Positions 1 to 8,410 are shown, counted from the first letter of the stretch. The stretch: DNA of 17,482 nucleotides from Acidimicrobiia bacterium (GCA_031177445.1 JAPSGP010000017.1:1-17482); one strand, 5' to 3'. Program-made: numbers and translations. Notes: generated by a model not told the origin, from the letters alone.

Positions 1-251
1 GCCAGCCCCGGTTCCAGGTCGTCTCGCCGGACGCGACACCCGAGGAGGTGGCCGCGATCGCGGCCGCGTTCGCGGTCCTCGAACGGGAACAGGCGCTGGT
101 CGCGGGTGCGGCCTCGGCCGCCGTCACCGGCGGCGACCCCACCCGCCTCGACGCGTGGGTGCGAGCGTCGCGGCTCAGCGCCCGGCGCGCCGGCCTCATG
201 CGCGGCCCGTGGCGCCTGTCGGGCCGCATCGGCCGAAGGTCGCGCACGTAG
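1..251 (+). CDS. accE: Acyl-CoA carboxylase epsilon subunit, 3' end only
   Basis: This is the C-terminal ~82 residues of a small protein whose start lies left of the window; the first full codon is at base 3. The visible protein begins QPRFQVVSPDATPEEVAAIA and continues as a short Ala-rich helix, then an Arg-rich linker containing DAWVRASR, and ends GLMRGPWRLSGRIGRRSRT. The 'ATPEEVAAI' stretch and the terminal 'GPWRLSGR' block match the pattern I know for the epsilon subunit of actinobacterial acyl-CoA/propionyl-CoA carboxylases. That subunit binds and stimulates the beta (carboxyltransferase) subunit that makes malonyl- or methylmalonyl-CoA. The beta-subunit gene is normally just upstream, so it is probably immediately outside the window. 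The stop codon is 3 bases before the next ATG, suggesting co-transcription with the phosphoesterase. The assignment rests on a short sequence without a catalytic motif. Confidence 0.72.
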   Translation, partial: QPRFQVVSPDATPEEVAAIAAAFAVLEREQALVAGAASAAVTGGDPTRLDAWVRASRLSARRAGLMRGPWRLSGRIGRRSRT

Positions 252-254
252 GCC

Positions 255-1379
255 ATGAACATCGGCAACATCGGCAACGCGGAGCTGATGACCATCGGCC
301 CCGACGAAGCCGTGGTCACCTTCTCCACCGAAGGCGACGAACGCGTCGCCAGCCGAATCGGCAGTCACGAGGTCACGACGGTCGGCCCGTATCACGTTGC
401 GCGTGTGACCGGGCTCGAGCCGGGCACGGAGTACGAGCTCGAGGTCGACGGCGCATCGCACGACCACTGTCTGCCGGCGACGTTCATGACGCTCGAGCGA
501 CCGCCCGGGCGGCTGCTCACGACGATCGCCACCGCCAACGACGTGCATTTCGGCGAGATCGAGTGCGGGCGCGTGGGCGACGTCCTCGAGGACGAGATCG
601 GGCCGATCTTCCGCAGCGAAGCGGGCGAGCCGCCCTATCCCGAGACGATGAATCGGGCCGTCATCGCCGAGATGGAAGCGCTCGACCCCGACGCCGTGAT
701 CCTCAAGGGCGACCTGACCAACGTCGGAGCCGAGGACGAGTTCCAGGCGTTCCTCGACGCGTACGGGCAGCTCGGCCCACGGATGCACTGGGTGCGAGGC
801 AACCACGACGCCATGACCGATCCGACGCTCGGCGCCGGGAAGGCGCCGTACACGGTCGAGCTCGACGGCGTCACGCTCGCGGTGCTCGACACCGTGATCC
901 CGGGGATCGACCGAGGCCAGCTCAGCACCAACCAGATTCAATGGCTCGACGACCTCGCTCGGTCGAGCACGGCGCCGATCCTCGTGTTCGGCCACCACCA
1001 CATCTGGAACCTCGAGGCCGGGTATCCCGGCGGCGAGTACTTCGGCGTGAACCCTGCCGACAGCATCGCGTTCGCGGAGGTCGTGGGGCGTCACGAGAGC
1101 ATCGCCGGCTACTTCGCCGGCCACACCCATCGCAACCGGGTCCGACAGTTCGCGGGCGCGCGCCACGTCCCGTTCTGCGAGATCGCCTGCACCAAGGACT
1201 ACCCGGGGGCGTGGGCCGAGTACTGGGTGTACGAAGGCGGGTACACGCAGGCAGTGCGGCGGGTCGTCGCGCCCGAGGCCATGGCCTGGAGCGAGAAGAC
1301 TCGTCACATGTTCGCCGGCCTCTACCGCGACTACGCCCTCGGCCCCCTCGAGCACCGCTGCTTCACGTACCGCTTCTGA
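255..1379 (+). CDS. Calcineurin-like metallophosphoesterase with N-terminal fibronectin-III-like domain
   Basis: A 374-residue protein. All five blocks of the dinuclear-metal phosphoesterase fold are visible: DVH (Asp96, His98), GDLT (Asp153), GNHD (182-185), GHHH (246-249) and GHTH (289-292), so it should be an active hydrolase of phosphomono- or diesters. Residues about 8-80 form a beta-rich module with the 'GLEPGTEYELEV' signature of fibronectin-III-like domains, the same order as in purple-acid-phosphatase-type enzymes. Unlike most of those it shows no signal peptide or membrane segment, so it is probably cytosolic. The ATG is 3 bases after the accE stop, with no clear Shine-Dalgarno sequence, which suggests coupling. 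The substrate cannot be read from the sequence; a cyclic nucleotide or nucleotide phosphodiesterase is one option, a generic phosphatase another. Confidence 0.88.
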   Translation: MNIGNIGNAELMTIGPDEAVVTFSTEGDERVASRIGSHEVTTVGPYHVARVTGLEPGTEYELEVDGASHDHCLPATFMTLERPPGRLLTTIATANDVHFGEIECGRVGDVLEDEIGPIFRSEAGEPPYPETMNRAVIAEMEALDPDAVILKGDLTNVGAEDEFQAFLDAYGQLGPRMHWVRGNHDAMTDPTLGAGKAPYTVELDGVTLAVLDTVIPGIDRGQLSTNQIQWLDDLARSSTAPILVFGHHHIWNLEAGYPGGEYFGVNPADSIAFAEVVGRHESIAGYFAGHTHRNRVRQFAGARHVPFCEIACTKDYPGAWAEYWVYEGGYTQAVRRVVAPEAMAWSEKTRHMFAGLYRDYALGPLEHRCFTYRF

Positions 1380-1384
1380 GCCAC

Positions 1385-1427
1385 GATGCGTATCTGACCT
1401 GGAACTATTCCGGTTGAGATGCGCATC
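1385..1427. terminator. Two-tier hairpin between convergent genes (probable bidirectional terminator)
   Basis: GATGCGTATC (1385-1394) pairs with GATGCGCATC (1418-1427) in a 10-bp stem with one G-U pair. Inside it, ACCTGGAA pairs with TTCCGGT in 7 bp with one bulged T and a 3-base loop. The right arm overlaps the stop codon of the SulP gene. There is no T-run on either side, so it would be a U-less actinobacterial-type terminator or a 3'-end stabiliser for both converging mRNAs. Confidence 0.6.
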
Positions 1428-3096
1428 ACGCGTCGGTGCGTGAGTCGAGATGGGCGACGGCGTCGGCGTCGGTGGGGAAGAAGGCGTCGGAGCCGACGAG
1501 ATCGGTGAAACCTGAGGCGTCCATCACCGCGCGCACGGGCTCCTCGACGTTGACCAGCAGAAGACGCACGCCTCGATCGCGATAGCGCGCCGCGAGCTTG
1601 CGCAGCTGGTGGTCGGCAGTGGAATCGAGGTAGTTCACTCCGCTGGCGTCGAGGACGATCGTGGTGAGGCCGTCGCGCTCGAGCTGGCGCAGGCGGTTGG
1701 CAAGGACCTCCGCGTTGGTGAAGTACAGCGCGGTCTCGATGCGCACGATCACCGACCGTGGGTACGTCGTCGCGTCGGGATGGCTGCCGAGCTCGACGAA
1801 CGAATCCGTGCCGTCGAGCCGCCCGAGCTCGGGGAGGTGCGGTCGTGAGACCCGGTACACGATGAGCGTGATCGACATAGCCACCGCCAGGAGCACGCCG
1901 AGCTCGAGACCGAGGACCATGGTGCCTGCGAACGCCGTCATCATGAGCCAGAAGTCGGATCGCTGGACTCGCCACAGCCGCTCGGCCTCCGCCACCTTGA
2001 TGAAGCCGACAACCGCCTCGATCACGATCGCGGCCAGGACCGTGACGGGGATGTAGCGGAACGTGTCGCTGCCGAACATGACGAGCGGCGCGACGATCAG
2101 CGCGCACAGCGCCCCCGTCAGCTGCGTGCGAGCGCCGGCTTCGTCCAGGATCGTCGAGCGCGTGATCGCGCCCGTGACGACCATGCCCTGGAAGAAGCCA
2201 GCGGCGACGTTGCTCGCTCCGATCGCTGTGATCTCCTGATTGGGATCGAGCTCGTACCGGTGACGCTCGGAGAACTCGCGCCCGAGCGACAGCGACTCGA
2301 GCACGCTGATCAGGGTGATCGCGAAGGCCGTGGGCAGCAGCACCTGGGCGTCGTGCAGCGACCATGGTGGGGCGTCCGGGAGCGCGAGGCCACTCGGCAC
2401 CTTGCCAACGATCGCGATGCCGTGCTCGTCGAGGTCGAACACGAGGACCGCGAATGACGACGCGACGATCATGACCAGGAGCGCGGGGAACCGTCGCCAC
2501 CGCTTGGCGACGAGCAGGGCGCCGAGGGTGACGACGCCGAGCGCGAGCGTGGTGAGACTGGCCTCGTCGAGGTGTTCGAGCCAGTCACGGACGAGTTCGT
2601 CAGCCCGCGAGGTGTTGACACTGAGGGACACGCCCGAGATCGGCCCCAACTGGGTGGCGATGATCACGACCCCAGCGCCGGCGAGAAAGCCGGTCATCAC
2701 CGGCTCGGAGAGGAAGCGCACCAGGAAGCCGAGGCGCCCGAGCCCGATGCCCAGGTGTACGAGCCCGACGAGCACCGCCAGCGTCGCCGACAGCGCGATG
2801 AATTGTGTGCTGTCGGGCGACGCCAGACTGGCGACGCCGGCGGCGGCGAGCACCGAGATCGTGGCCAGCGGCCCCACGCCGAGCTGCGGCGATCGCCCGA
2901 TCAGTGTGTAGACGAGCAGCGGCACCACCGACGCGTACAGTCCGACCACCGGTGGGAGCTGGGCGATCTGCGCGTACGCCATCGACTGCGGCACGAGGAT
3001 CGCCGCGCCCGTGAGCCCGGCGACGAGGTCGAAGCGGAAGTCGGCGCGCCGGTAGTTCGGCAGCCACTCGAACACCGAGAACCAGCGCCGCAGCAC
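1426..3096 (-). CDS. SulP-family anion (sulfate/bicarbonate-type) transporter with STAS domain
   Basis: About 556 residues from the chosen GTG. The N-terminal half is a multi-pass membrane domain that opens with the family pattern (FDLVAGLTGAAILVPQSMAYAQ), followed by IGRSPQLGVGPLAT and the central NQEITAIGASNVAAGFFQGM / TGAITRST blocks typical of SulP permeases. The last ~110 residues are a cytoplasmic STAS domain with DASGVNYLDST. Family members move sulfate, bicarbonate, dicarboxylates or other anions by symport or exchange; the substrate is not decidable here. The reading frame is also open to a TTG at 3154-3156 (576 residues), but that codon sits inside the dispersed repeat. The GTG at 3094-3096 gives the usual short N-terminus just before the conserved 'WLPNYRRADFR', so I prefer it. 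It is divergent from the CoA-transferase and convergent with the phosphoesterase. Confidence 0.9.
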   Translation of the reverse strand: MLRRWFSVFEWLPNYRRADFRFDLVAGLTGAAILVPQSMAYAQIAQLPPVVGLYASVVPLLVYTLIGRSPQLGVGPLATISVLAAAGVASLASPDSTQFIALSATLAVLVGLVHLGIGLGRLGFLVRFLSEPVMTGFLAGAGVVIIATQLGPISGVSLSVNTSRADELVRDWLEHLDEASLTTLALGVVTLGALLVAKRWRRFPALLVMIVASSFAVLVFDLDEHGIAIVGKVPSGLALPDAPPWSLHDAQVLLPTAFAITLISVLESLSLGREFSERHRYELDPNQEITAIGASNVAAGFFQGMVVTGAITRSTILDEAGARTQLTGALCALIVAPLVMFGSDTFRYIPVTVLAAIVIEAVVGFIKVAEAERLWRVQRSDFWLMMTAFAGTMVLGLELGVLLAVAMSITLIVYRVSRPHLPELGRLDGTDSFVELGSHPDATTYPRSVIVRIETALYFTNAEVLANRLRQLERDGLTTIVLDASGVNYLDSTADHQLRKLAARYRDRGVRLLLVNVEEPVRAVMDASGFTDLVGSDAFFPTDADAVAHLDSRTDA

Positions 3097-3142
3097 GGGC
3101 GAGATCTTTGCGCGCGGCGGGTGGCCGGTGGTCGATGTCTTT

Positions 3143-3227
3143 GGTCGCCGTCGCAAGCTCCGGCGACAGCTTCGGCGGTCAGCAAAGGCGCCGCACTCCG
3201 CGGCGCGCTCGCTCGTATCCTGCCCGC
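3143..3227 (+). repeat. Dispersed extragenic repeat, copy 1
   Basis: One of three related ~80-90 bp elements in the window. It starts GGTCGCCGTCGCAAGCTC, has the core GGCGGTCAGCAAAGGCGCCG (3174-3193), then GCGCTCGCTCGTATCCTGCC. The core matches copy 3 at 19 of 21 positions. GCGG (3175-3178 region) and CCGC close a 12-base loop carrying the conserved TCAGCAAAG, and a second small stem GCCGC/GCGGC follows. The element ends at the start codon of the CoA-transferase and contains its likely -10 box. Confidence 0.65.
3216..3221 (+). promoter_or_regulatory. Putative -10 box (TATCCT) for a leaderless CoA-transferase mRNA
   Basis: TATCCT lies exactly 6 bases before the ATG at 3228, which would put the transcription start at or next to the start codon. 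There is no Shine-Dalgarno sequence in between. No convincing -35 box is seen. Confidence 0.45.
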
Positions 3228-4394
3228 ATGCAGGCGCTCGACGGGCTGCGCGTCATCGACATGGCCACGGTGCTCGCGGGTCCGGGCGCGGCGCGCTACC
3301 TCGCCGACTTCGGCGCCGACGTGATCAAGGTGGAATCACCGAGCGGCGACGGCACGCGCGGGATGGGCTGGCGCGATCCCGCCGACGGCGAGACCTATAT
3401 GTGGAAGCTGCTCGGGCGGAACAAGCGCGCCGTAGTCCTCGACCTCAAGACCGAGGACGGGCTCGAAGCGATGCGCCGGCTCGTCGCGACCGCGGACGTG
3501 CTGGTCGAGAACTTCCGGCCGGGCACGCTCGAGCGCCTCGGGCTCGCGCCCGCCGAGCTCCGCGAGCGCAATCCGCGGCTCGTCGTCTTGCGCGTCACTG
3601 GCTTCGGCCAGGACGGCCCCTACGCCGCTCGACCCGGCTTCGCCACGCTCGCCGAGGCGATGAGCGGGTTCGCAGCGGTGAACGGCGAGCCTGACGGTCG
3701 ACCGCTGCTCCCACCGATCGCGCTGACCGACGAGATCACTGCGCTCGTCGGCGCGTTCGCGGTAATGGTCGCGCTGCGTGCCCGCGACCGCAGCGGCGAG
3801 GGCCAGGTCATCGACGTCAACCTGCTCGAGTCGATGCTGCAGTGCATGGGGCCACTGCCGAGCGCGTGGGCGCATCTGGGTGAGCTGCAGCCACGCCTCG
3901 GCTCGGGCATCCCGTACACCGTGCCGCGGGGCACCTATCGCTGCGCCGACGGCGTCTGGGTCGCGGTGTCGACCTCGGCGGAGTCCGTGGCACGCCGGGT
4001 CCTGGCGCTCATCGGCGTCGGCGAAGATCCCCGCTTCGTGACGTTCGCCCAGCGCGCCGAGCATCGCGACGAGCTGGAGCAGGTGCTCACCGAATGGATC
4101 GCGGCCCGGCCGTCTGCCGAGGTGCTCTCGCGGTTCGAGGCCGCGCACGCCGCGATCGCGCCCGTCTACACGATGCAGGACCTGCTCGCCGATCCCCACG
4201 TGCAGGCCCGCCGGGCGGTCGTCGAGGTCGACGGCGTCGTCATGCCCGGGCTCGTCGCCCGCTTCAGCGCCACGCCGGGCGAGATCCGCCATCCCGGGCG
4301 CCCGCTCGGTGCCGACACCGAGGCCGTCCTGGCCGAGCTCGACGACGCTTCGACCGGGCCCGGACGCGATCCATCCCGAGGAGGGTGGGAGTAG
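3228..4394 (+). CDS. Class III (CaiB/BaiF-family) acyl-CoA transferase
   Basis: 388 residues from the ATG at 3228, the usual family length. The N-terminus (MQALDGLRVIDMATVLAGPG, then ADFGADVIKVESP) is the canonical CaiB/BaiF start. Further blocks are LGRNKRAVVLDLK, VENFRPGTLERLG and VTGFGQDGPYAARPGF. Asp168 in IALTDEITAL sits where the family has its catalytic aspartate, which carries the mixed anhydride and thioester intermediates. The enzyme moves CoA between carboxylic acids; the acid pair is unknown. The frame is open to 3108, but the extra 40 residues would be translated repeat DNA and lack family similarity. Its downstream neighbour is an acyl-CoA synthetase, 181 bases away and probably separately transcribed, so a role in acyl-CoA metabolism is likely but unspecified. 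Confidence 0.92.
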   Translation: MQALDGLRVIDMATVLAGPGAARYLADFGADVIKVESPSGDGTRGMGWRDPADGETYMWKLLGRNKRAVVLDLKTEDGLEAMRRLVATADVLVENFRPGTLERLGLAPAELRERNPRLVVLRVTGFGQDGPYAARPGFATLAEAMSGFAAVNGEPDGRPLLPPIALTDEITALVGAFAVMVALRARDRSGEGQVIDVNLLESMLQCMGPLPSAWAHLGELQPRLGSGIPYTVPRGTYRCADGVWVAVSTSAESVARRVLALIGVGEDPRFVTFAQRAEHRDELEQVLTEWIAARPSAEVLSRFEAAHAAIAPVYTMQDLLADPHVQARRAVVEVDGVVMPGLVARFSATPGEIRHPGRPLGADTEAVLAELDDASTGPGRDPSRGGWE

Positions 4395-4445
4395 AGAAGC
4401 CCTCTCGGGCGCCCCAACAGTCTCCTCGGGACGGATTTGGAAACA

Positions 4446-4501
4446 GTATCCACCACTTTCCCCAGGTTTTCCAGGCGCCCTGTGGAGAAAGCTGTGGAAT
4501 C
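4446..4501. repeat. Imperfect inverted repeat with DnaA-box-like 9-mers in the caiB-fadD gap
   Basis: Within the 181-base gap, CTTTCCCCAGGTTTTCCAGG (from 4456) is an imperfect inverted match to the segment ending GAGAAAGCTGTGGAA (4499), with CAGG-CGC-CCTG at the centre. It contains TGTGGAGAA (4481-4489; 8 of 9 to the DnaA box TTATCCACA on the other strand), GTATCCACC (4446-4454; 7 of 9) and TGTGGAATC (6 of 9). It may be a terminator for the upstream gene or a protein-binding site; neither is proven. Confidence 0.35.
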
Positions 4502-4563
4502 GCCCCGGCGGTGCCCGGCGCAGGGCGCCGGCCGGTGCGCTACATATGGAGGGCGCCGGAAGC

Positions 4564-4571
4564 GAGGGGGG
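4564..4571 (+). promoter_or_regulatory. Ribosome binding site that sets the acyl-CoA synthetase start
   Basis: GAGGGGGG ends 4 bases before the ATG at 4576. The alternative in-frame ATG at 4546 and the longer open frame upstream have no such site. Confidence 0.7.
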
Positions 4572-4575
4572 CTTC

Positions 4576-6390
4576 ATGAGCCGAGTCACGAGCGAGACCC
4601 TGGCCGAGCGGACCCGAGGGCACACGGTTCCCAACCGGTTCGTGGAGACGGTTCGGGCCCTGCCCGATCAGGTCGCGCTGCGGTGGAGGGACGGTGACGG
4701 CTGGGGCGAGTTGACGTTCGGCCGGTACGCCGATCGCGCCGCCCGGGTCGCGGCCGGGTTGGCGTCGCTCGGCATCGGGCGCGGCGACCGGGTCGTCATG
4801 ATGATGCGCAACCGGCCCGAGTTCCACGTCGCCGACCTGGCGGCGCTGCTGTTGGGTGCCACCCCGGTGTCCATCTACAACTCGTCCGCTCCCGAACAGG
4901 TGCAGTACCTCGCCGCACACTGCGCCGCCAAGCTCGCCATCCTCGAGGACATCGGCTATCTCGAGCGGGTCCTCAAGGTGCGCTCAGAGCTACCGGCGCT
5001 CACGGAGTGCGTCGTGCTCGAGGACCCGGAGGGCCTCGCGCCGGCTGAGGTGCATCGCTGGGACTCGCTGGTCGACTCGGAACCCGTCGACGTCGAGGCC
5101 GCGAGCCAGACCGCGCAGCCCGACGACCTGGCAACCGTGATCTACACCTCCGGCACGACCGGGCCGCCCAAGGGCGTGATGATCGACCACGCCAACATCT
5201 GCTGGACGGTCGAGTCTCTCCGGTTGTGCCTCGAGGGCGTCGAGACCCCCGGTCGCAGGCTCGTCTCGTACCTGCCGATGGCGCACATCGCCGAGCGGAT
5301 GACGTCGCACTACCAGCAGGTGGTGCTCGGCTACGAGGTCACCACGTGCCCCGAGCCGGGCCAGGTCGCTTCCTATCTCCCCGAAGTGCGGCCCGAGGTG
5401 CTGTTCGCGGTCCCGCGGATCTGGGAGAAGGTCTACGCGGCGGTCCAGCCCGTCATCACCGCCGATCCGGAACGTGAGCAGGTGTTCGGGCGCGCGCTCG
5501 AAGTAGGCGCGCAGGCGGCGGCGCACCGGGCTGCCGGCGAGGAGATCCCGTCCACGCTCCGGGCCGACTACGACAAGGTGGAGGCCGAGGTCCTGCGGCC
5601 GGCACGCGAGCTCCTCGGGCTCGACCAGCTGATCACCGCGATCACCGGCGCCGCGCCCATCCCGGTCGAGATCCTCAACTTCTTCCGGGCGCTGGGCGTC
5701 CCGCTGTCAGAGATCTACGGCATGTCGGAGTCGTCGGGCCCGATGACCTGGGACGCGTTCCTGGTGAAGCCGGGCACGGTCGGCCGCGCCATCCCGGGCT
5801 GCGAGGTCAAGCTCGCCGACGACGGCGAGGTGGTCTGCCGGGGCGGCAATGTGTTCCGCGGGTATCTCAACGATCCGGAGAAGACCGCGGAGGCGATCGA
5901 CGCGGACGGGTGGCTGCACTCGGGCGACATCGGGGAGTTCGACGCCGACGGCTACCTCAAGATCGTCGACCGCAAGAAGGAGCTCATCATCACCGCGGGC
6001 GGGAAGAACATCTCACCCGCGAACCTCGAGGCCGCCCTCAAGGCGTACCCGCTCATCGGGCAGATCTGTGTGATCGGTGACGGGCGCCCGTTCATCTCGG
6101 CGCTGCTCGTGCTCGATCCGGACGTCGCGCCGGTGTGGGCAAGGCAGCACGGCGTGGAGGGCACGACGCTGGCGGAGCTGAGTGCGAACACCGAGATGCG
6201 AGCCGAGATCGACCGCATCGTGGCCGAGGCGAACCAGCAGTTCTCACAGGTCGAGCGGGTGAAGAAGTTCACGCTGCTCGACGAGGAGTGGCTCCCCGAC
6301 TCCGAAGAGCTCACGCCGACGATGAAGCTGAAGCGCCGCGGCATCCACACCAAGTACGCCGACACCATCGAGGCGATGTACCGCCGTTAG
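4576..6390 (+). CDS. Long-chain acyl-CoA synthetase (AMP-forming, FadD15-like)
   Basis: 604 residues. It activates a fatty acid with ATP to the acyl-adenylate, then to acyl-CoA. Core motifs of the ANL adenylating superfamily are all present: YTSGTTGPPKG (190-200, phosphate loop), EIYGMSESSGP (379-389), the LHSGD block (447-451, ribose-binding Asp), DRKKELIITAGGKNISP (465-481, hinge) and a C-terminal PTMKLKRR, whose lysine matches the catalytic position. The absence of a large lid insertion and the DGWLHSGDIGEFDADGYLKI pattern resemble the bacterial FadD15 long-chain type rather than short-chain acetyl-CoA synthetase. It has no signal peptide. The gene converges on the mutase operon, only 14 bases from the opposing stop. 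Chain-length preference is inferred from family likeness only. Confidence 0.92.
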   Translation: MSRVTSETLAERTRGHTVPNRFVETVRALPDQVALRWRDGDGWGELTFGRYADRAARVAAGLASLGIGRGDRVVMMMRNRPEFHVADLAALLLGATPVSIYNSSAPEQVQYLAAHCAAKLAILEDIGYLERVLKVRSELPALTECVVLEDPEGLAPAEVHRWDSLVDSEPVDVEAASQTAQPDDLATVIYTSGTTGPPKGVMIDHANICWTVESLRLCLEGVETPGRRLVSYLPMAHIAERMTSHYQQVVLGYEVTTCPEPGQVASYLPEVRPEVLFAVPRIWEKVYAAVQPVITADPEREQVFGRALEVGAQAAAHRAAGEEIPSTLRADYDKVEAEVLRPARELLGLDQLITAITGAAPIPVEILNFFRALGVPLSEIYGMSESSGPMTWDAFLVKPGTVGRAIPGCEVKLADDGEVVCRGGNVFRGYLNDPEKTAEAIDADGWLHSGDIGEFDADGYLKIVDRKKELIITAGGKNISPANLEAALKAYPLIGQICVIGDGRPFISALLVLDPDVAPVWARQHGVEGTTLAELSANTEMRAEIDRIVAEANQQFSQVERVKKFTLLDEEWLPDSEELTPTMKLKRRGIHTKYADTIEAMYRR

Positions 6391-6399
6391 CACGGGCGG
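6381..6399. terminator. Short stem-loop at the convergent fadD/mutase junction
   Basis: CCGCC (6381-6385) pairs with GGCGG (6395-6399) across a 9-base loop that includes the fadD stop codon. It is the only hairpin candidate in a 14-base gap and is weak; no T-run follows. Confidence 0.25.
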
Positions 6400-6404
6400 C
6401 GTCG

Positions 6405-8381
6405 TTACGCAGTGGCGCCCACTCGGCGACGGCGGTGCTCGATGGCGAGGTCGGCGACGTCGTCCATGATGTCCGCGAGCCGGTAGTCCTTGGGTGTGTA
6501 GACGCGGGCGACACCATCGGCCACGAGCGCGGCTCGGTCGGCGTCGGGGATGATCCCGCCCACCACCACGGGCGCGTCGACGTGCTCCTCGCGGAGCAGC
6601 CGGACCGTCTCGGGCACGAGCGCGAGATGCGAGCCCGAGAGGATCGACAGGCCGACGACGTCGACGTCCTCGTCGCGCGCCGCGGCGGCGATCTGCTCGG
6701 GCGTGAGCCGGATGCCCTGATAGACGACCTCCATCCCCGCGTCGCGCGCCGCGACCGCGATCTGCTCGGCGCCGTTGGAATGCCCGTCGAGCCCAGGCTT
6801 GCCCACGAGCACGCGCACCGGGCCCCCGAGCTCGCGCGCCGCGGATTGCACGCGCTCGCGGACCGAGACCATGTCGCCCACCGGTGCAGTGGCGACCGCA
6901 CCGACCCCGGTCGGAGCGCGGTACTCGCCGAACACTTCGCGGAGTGCACCCGCCCATTCGCCCACGGTCCCTCCGGCCTGGGCGAGCGTGATCGTGGCCG
7001 GCATGAGGTTCTCGTCGGTGACGGCGGTCGAGCGGAGCAGCTCGAGCGCGGCCTGTACGGCGGCCTCGTCGCGCTGCTCTCTCCACCGCCGCAGGTGCTC
7101 GATCTGCTCGGCTTCCGCCCGCGGGTCGAGCTCGAGGATGTGCGACTCGCCGTCGACCATCGGTGAAGGCGCGGTCTCGGTGAAGAGGTTGACGCCTACG
7201 ACGGGAATGTCGCCCGATTCGATCTTGCGCACACGTTCGGCGTGGCTCTGCACCAGCCGGCCCTTCATCGCGTCGATCATGGCGAAGGCACCCCCGCCGT
7301 CGAGCACCCACTGCAGCTCGGCGGCGGCGGCCTCGGCGAGCTCGGTGGTCTTGGCTTCGACCACCTTCGAGCCCTCGAAGATGTCGTCGTACTCGAGCAG
7401 GTCGCTCTCGTACGCCAGCACCTGCTGGATGCGGAGCGACCACTGCTGGTCCCACGGGCGGGGCAGCCCCAGCGCCTCGTTCCAGCACGGCAGTTGGATG
7501 GCCCGGGCGCGCGCGTCTTTGGACAGCGTGACCCCGAGCATCTCGAGCACGATCCGCTGCACGTTGTTCTCGGGCTGCGCCTCCGTGAGCCCGAGCGAGT
7601 TGACCTGCACTCCGTAGCGGAACCGCCGCAGCCTCTCGTCCTGCACGCCGTACCGCTCGAGCGTGATCTGGTCCCACAAGCGCGTGAAGGCGCGCATCTT
7701 GCAGGTCTCCTCGATGAAGCGGATGCCGACGTCGATGAAGAACGAGATGCGCCCGACGACCTCGGGAAACTCGTACTCGTTCACCTGGCCCGACTCGCGG
7801 ACTGCGTCGAGCACACCGATGGCCGTCGCCAGGCCGTACGCGATCTCCTGCACCGGCGTGGCGCCTGCTTCTTGGAGGTGATACGGGCAGACGTTGATCG
7901 GGTTCCAGCGCGGCAGGTGGCGGACTGCGTGGACGACGAGGTCGACCGTGAGCCGCTTCGACGCCTCGGGGGGAAAGATGTAGGTCCCGCGGCTCAGGTA
8001 CTCCTTCACGATGTCGTTCTGCACCGTCCCCGCGAGCAAGGCGGGATCCACACCGTGCTGCTCGGCGAGGGCGATGTACATCCCGAGCAGCCACATGGCC
8101 GTGGCATTAATCGTCATCGAGGTGTTCATCTCGTCGAGGGGGATCCCCTCGAACAGGACCCGCATCTCACCGAGGTGCGGCACCGGGACGCCGACCTTGC
8201 CGACCTCGCCCCGTGCCAGCACGTGGTCGGGGTCGTAGCCGGTCTGGGTCGGGAGGTCGAAGGCGACCGAGAGCCCGGTCTGGCCGCGCGCCAGGTTGGT
8301 CCGGTACAGCTCGTTCGACGCTCGGGCCGACGAATGGCCCGAGTACGTGCGCATGAGCCACGGCTTGTCGCGTGCAGCCAC
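6405..8381 (-). CDS. ecm: Adenosylcobalamin-dependent acyl-CoA mutase, ethylmalonyl-CoA mutase (MeaA/Ecm) type
   Basis: 658 residues from a GTG at 8379-8381 (start VAARDKPWLMRTYSGHSSA). Residues ~1-510 form the acyl-CoA-binding barrel with family blocks such as NLARGQTGLSVAFDLPTQTG, ARGEVGKVGVP, MNTSMTINATA, GTVQNDIVKEYLSRGTY and LPRPWDQQWSLR. A C-terminal B12 domain follows, with the cobalt-ligating D-x-H-x-x-G motif (LDGHSNG; Asp532, His534, Gly537), SILSGSH and VVGGIIPDAD. The N-terminal part is close to my memory of ethylmalonyl-CoA mutases (MeaA), which turn (2R)-ethylmalonyl-CoA into methylsuccinyl-CoA, more than to the two-subunit methylmalonyl-CoA mutase. The frame stays open upstream to 8903, but that part overlaps the hydrolase gene. 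It starts 29 bases after the hydrolase stop, as last gene of the operon. A related mutase with another branched substrate remains possible. Confidence 0.87.
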   Translation of the reverse strand: MAARDKPWLMRTYSGHSSARASNELYRTNLARGQTGLSVAFDLPTQTGYDPDHVLARGEVGKVGVPVPHLGEMRVLFEGIPLDEMNTSMTINATAMWLLGMYIALAEQHGVDPALLAGTVQNDIVKEYLSRGTYIFPPEASKRLTVDLVVHAVRHLPRWNPINVCPYHLQEAGATPVQEIAYGLATAIGVLDAVRESGQVNEYEFPEVVGRISFFIDVGIRFIEETCKMRAFTRLWDQITLERYGVQDERLRRFRYGVQVNSLGLTEAQPENNVQRIVLEMLGVTLSKDARARAIQLPCWNEALGLPRPWDQQWSLRIQQVLAYESDLLEYDDIFEGSKVVEAKTTELAEAAAAELQWVLDGGGAFAMIDAMKGRLVQSHAERVRKIESGDIPVVGVNLFTETAPSPMVDGESHILELDPRAEAEQIEHLRRWREQRDEAAVQAALELLRSTAVTDENLMPATITLAQAGGTVGEWAGALREVFGEYRAPTGVGAVATAPVGDMVSVRERVQSAARELGGPVRVLVGKPGLDGHSNGAEQIAVAARDAGMEVVYQGIRLTPEQIAAAARDEDVDVVGLSILSGSHLALVPETVRLLREEHVDAPVVVGGIIPDADRAALVADGVARVYTPKDYRLADIMDDVADLAIEHRRRRVGATA

Positions 8382-8410
8382 GGACCTAGTTTCCCACGCC
8401 TCGACGCGCG

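Noticed and set aside
4438..4501. A chromosomal replication origin
   Set aside because: Only one good DnaA-box match, and no dnaA, dnaN, parAB or rpmH genes nearby; I kept it only as a binding-site candidate.
3336..4634. A 432-residue minus-strand frame over the CoA-transferase
   Set aside because: Antisense to a gene with a full set of family motifs; its sequence is low-complexity and unlike a known protein.
6244..8094. A 616-residue minus-strand open frame overlapping the mutase in another frame
   Set aside because: An arginine-rich frame-shifted shadow of the mutase; no motif, and the mutase frame is continuous and intact.
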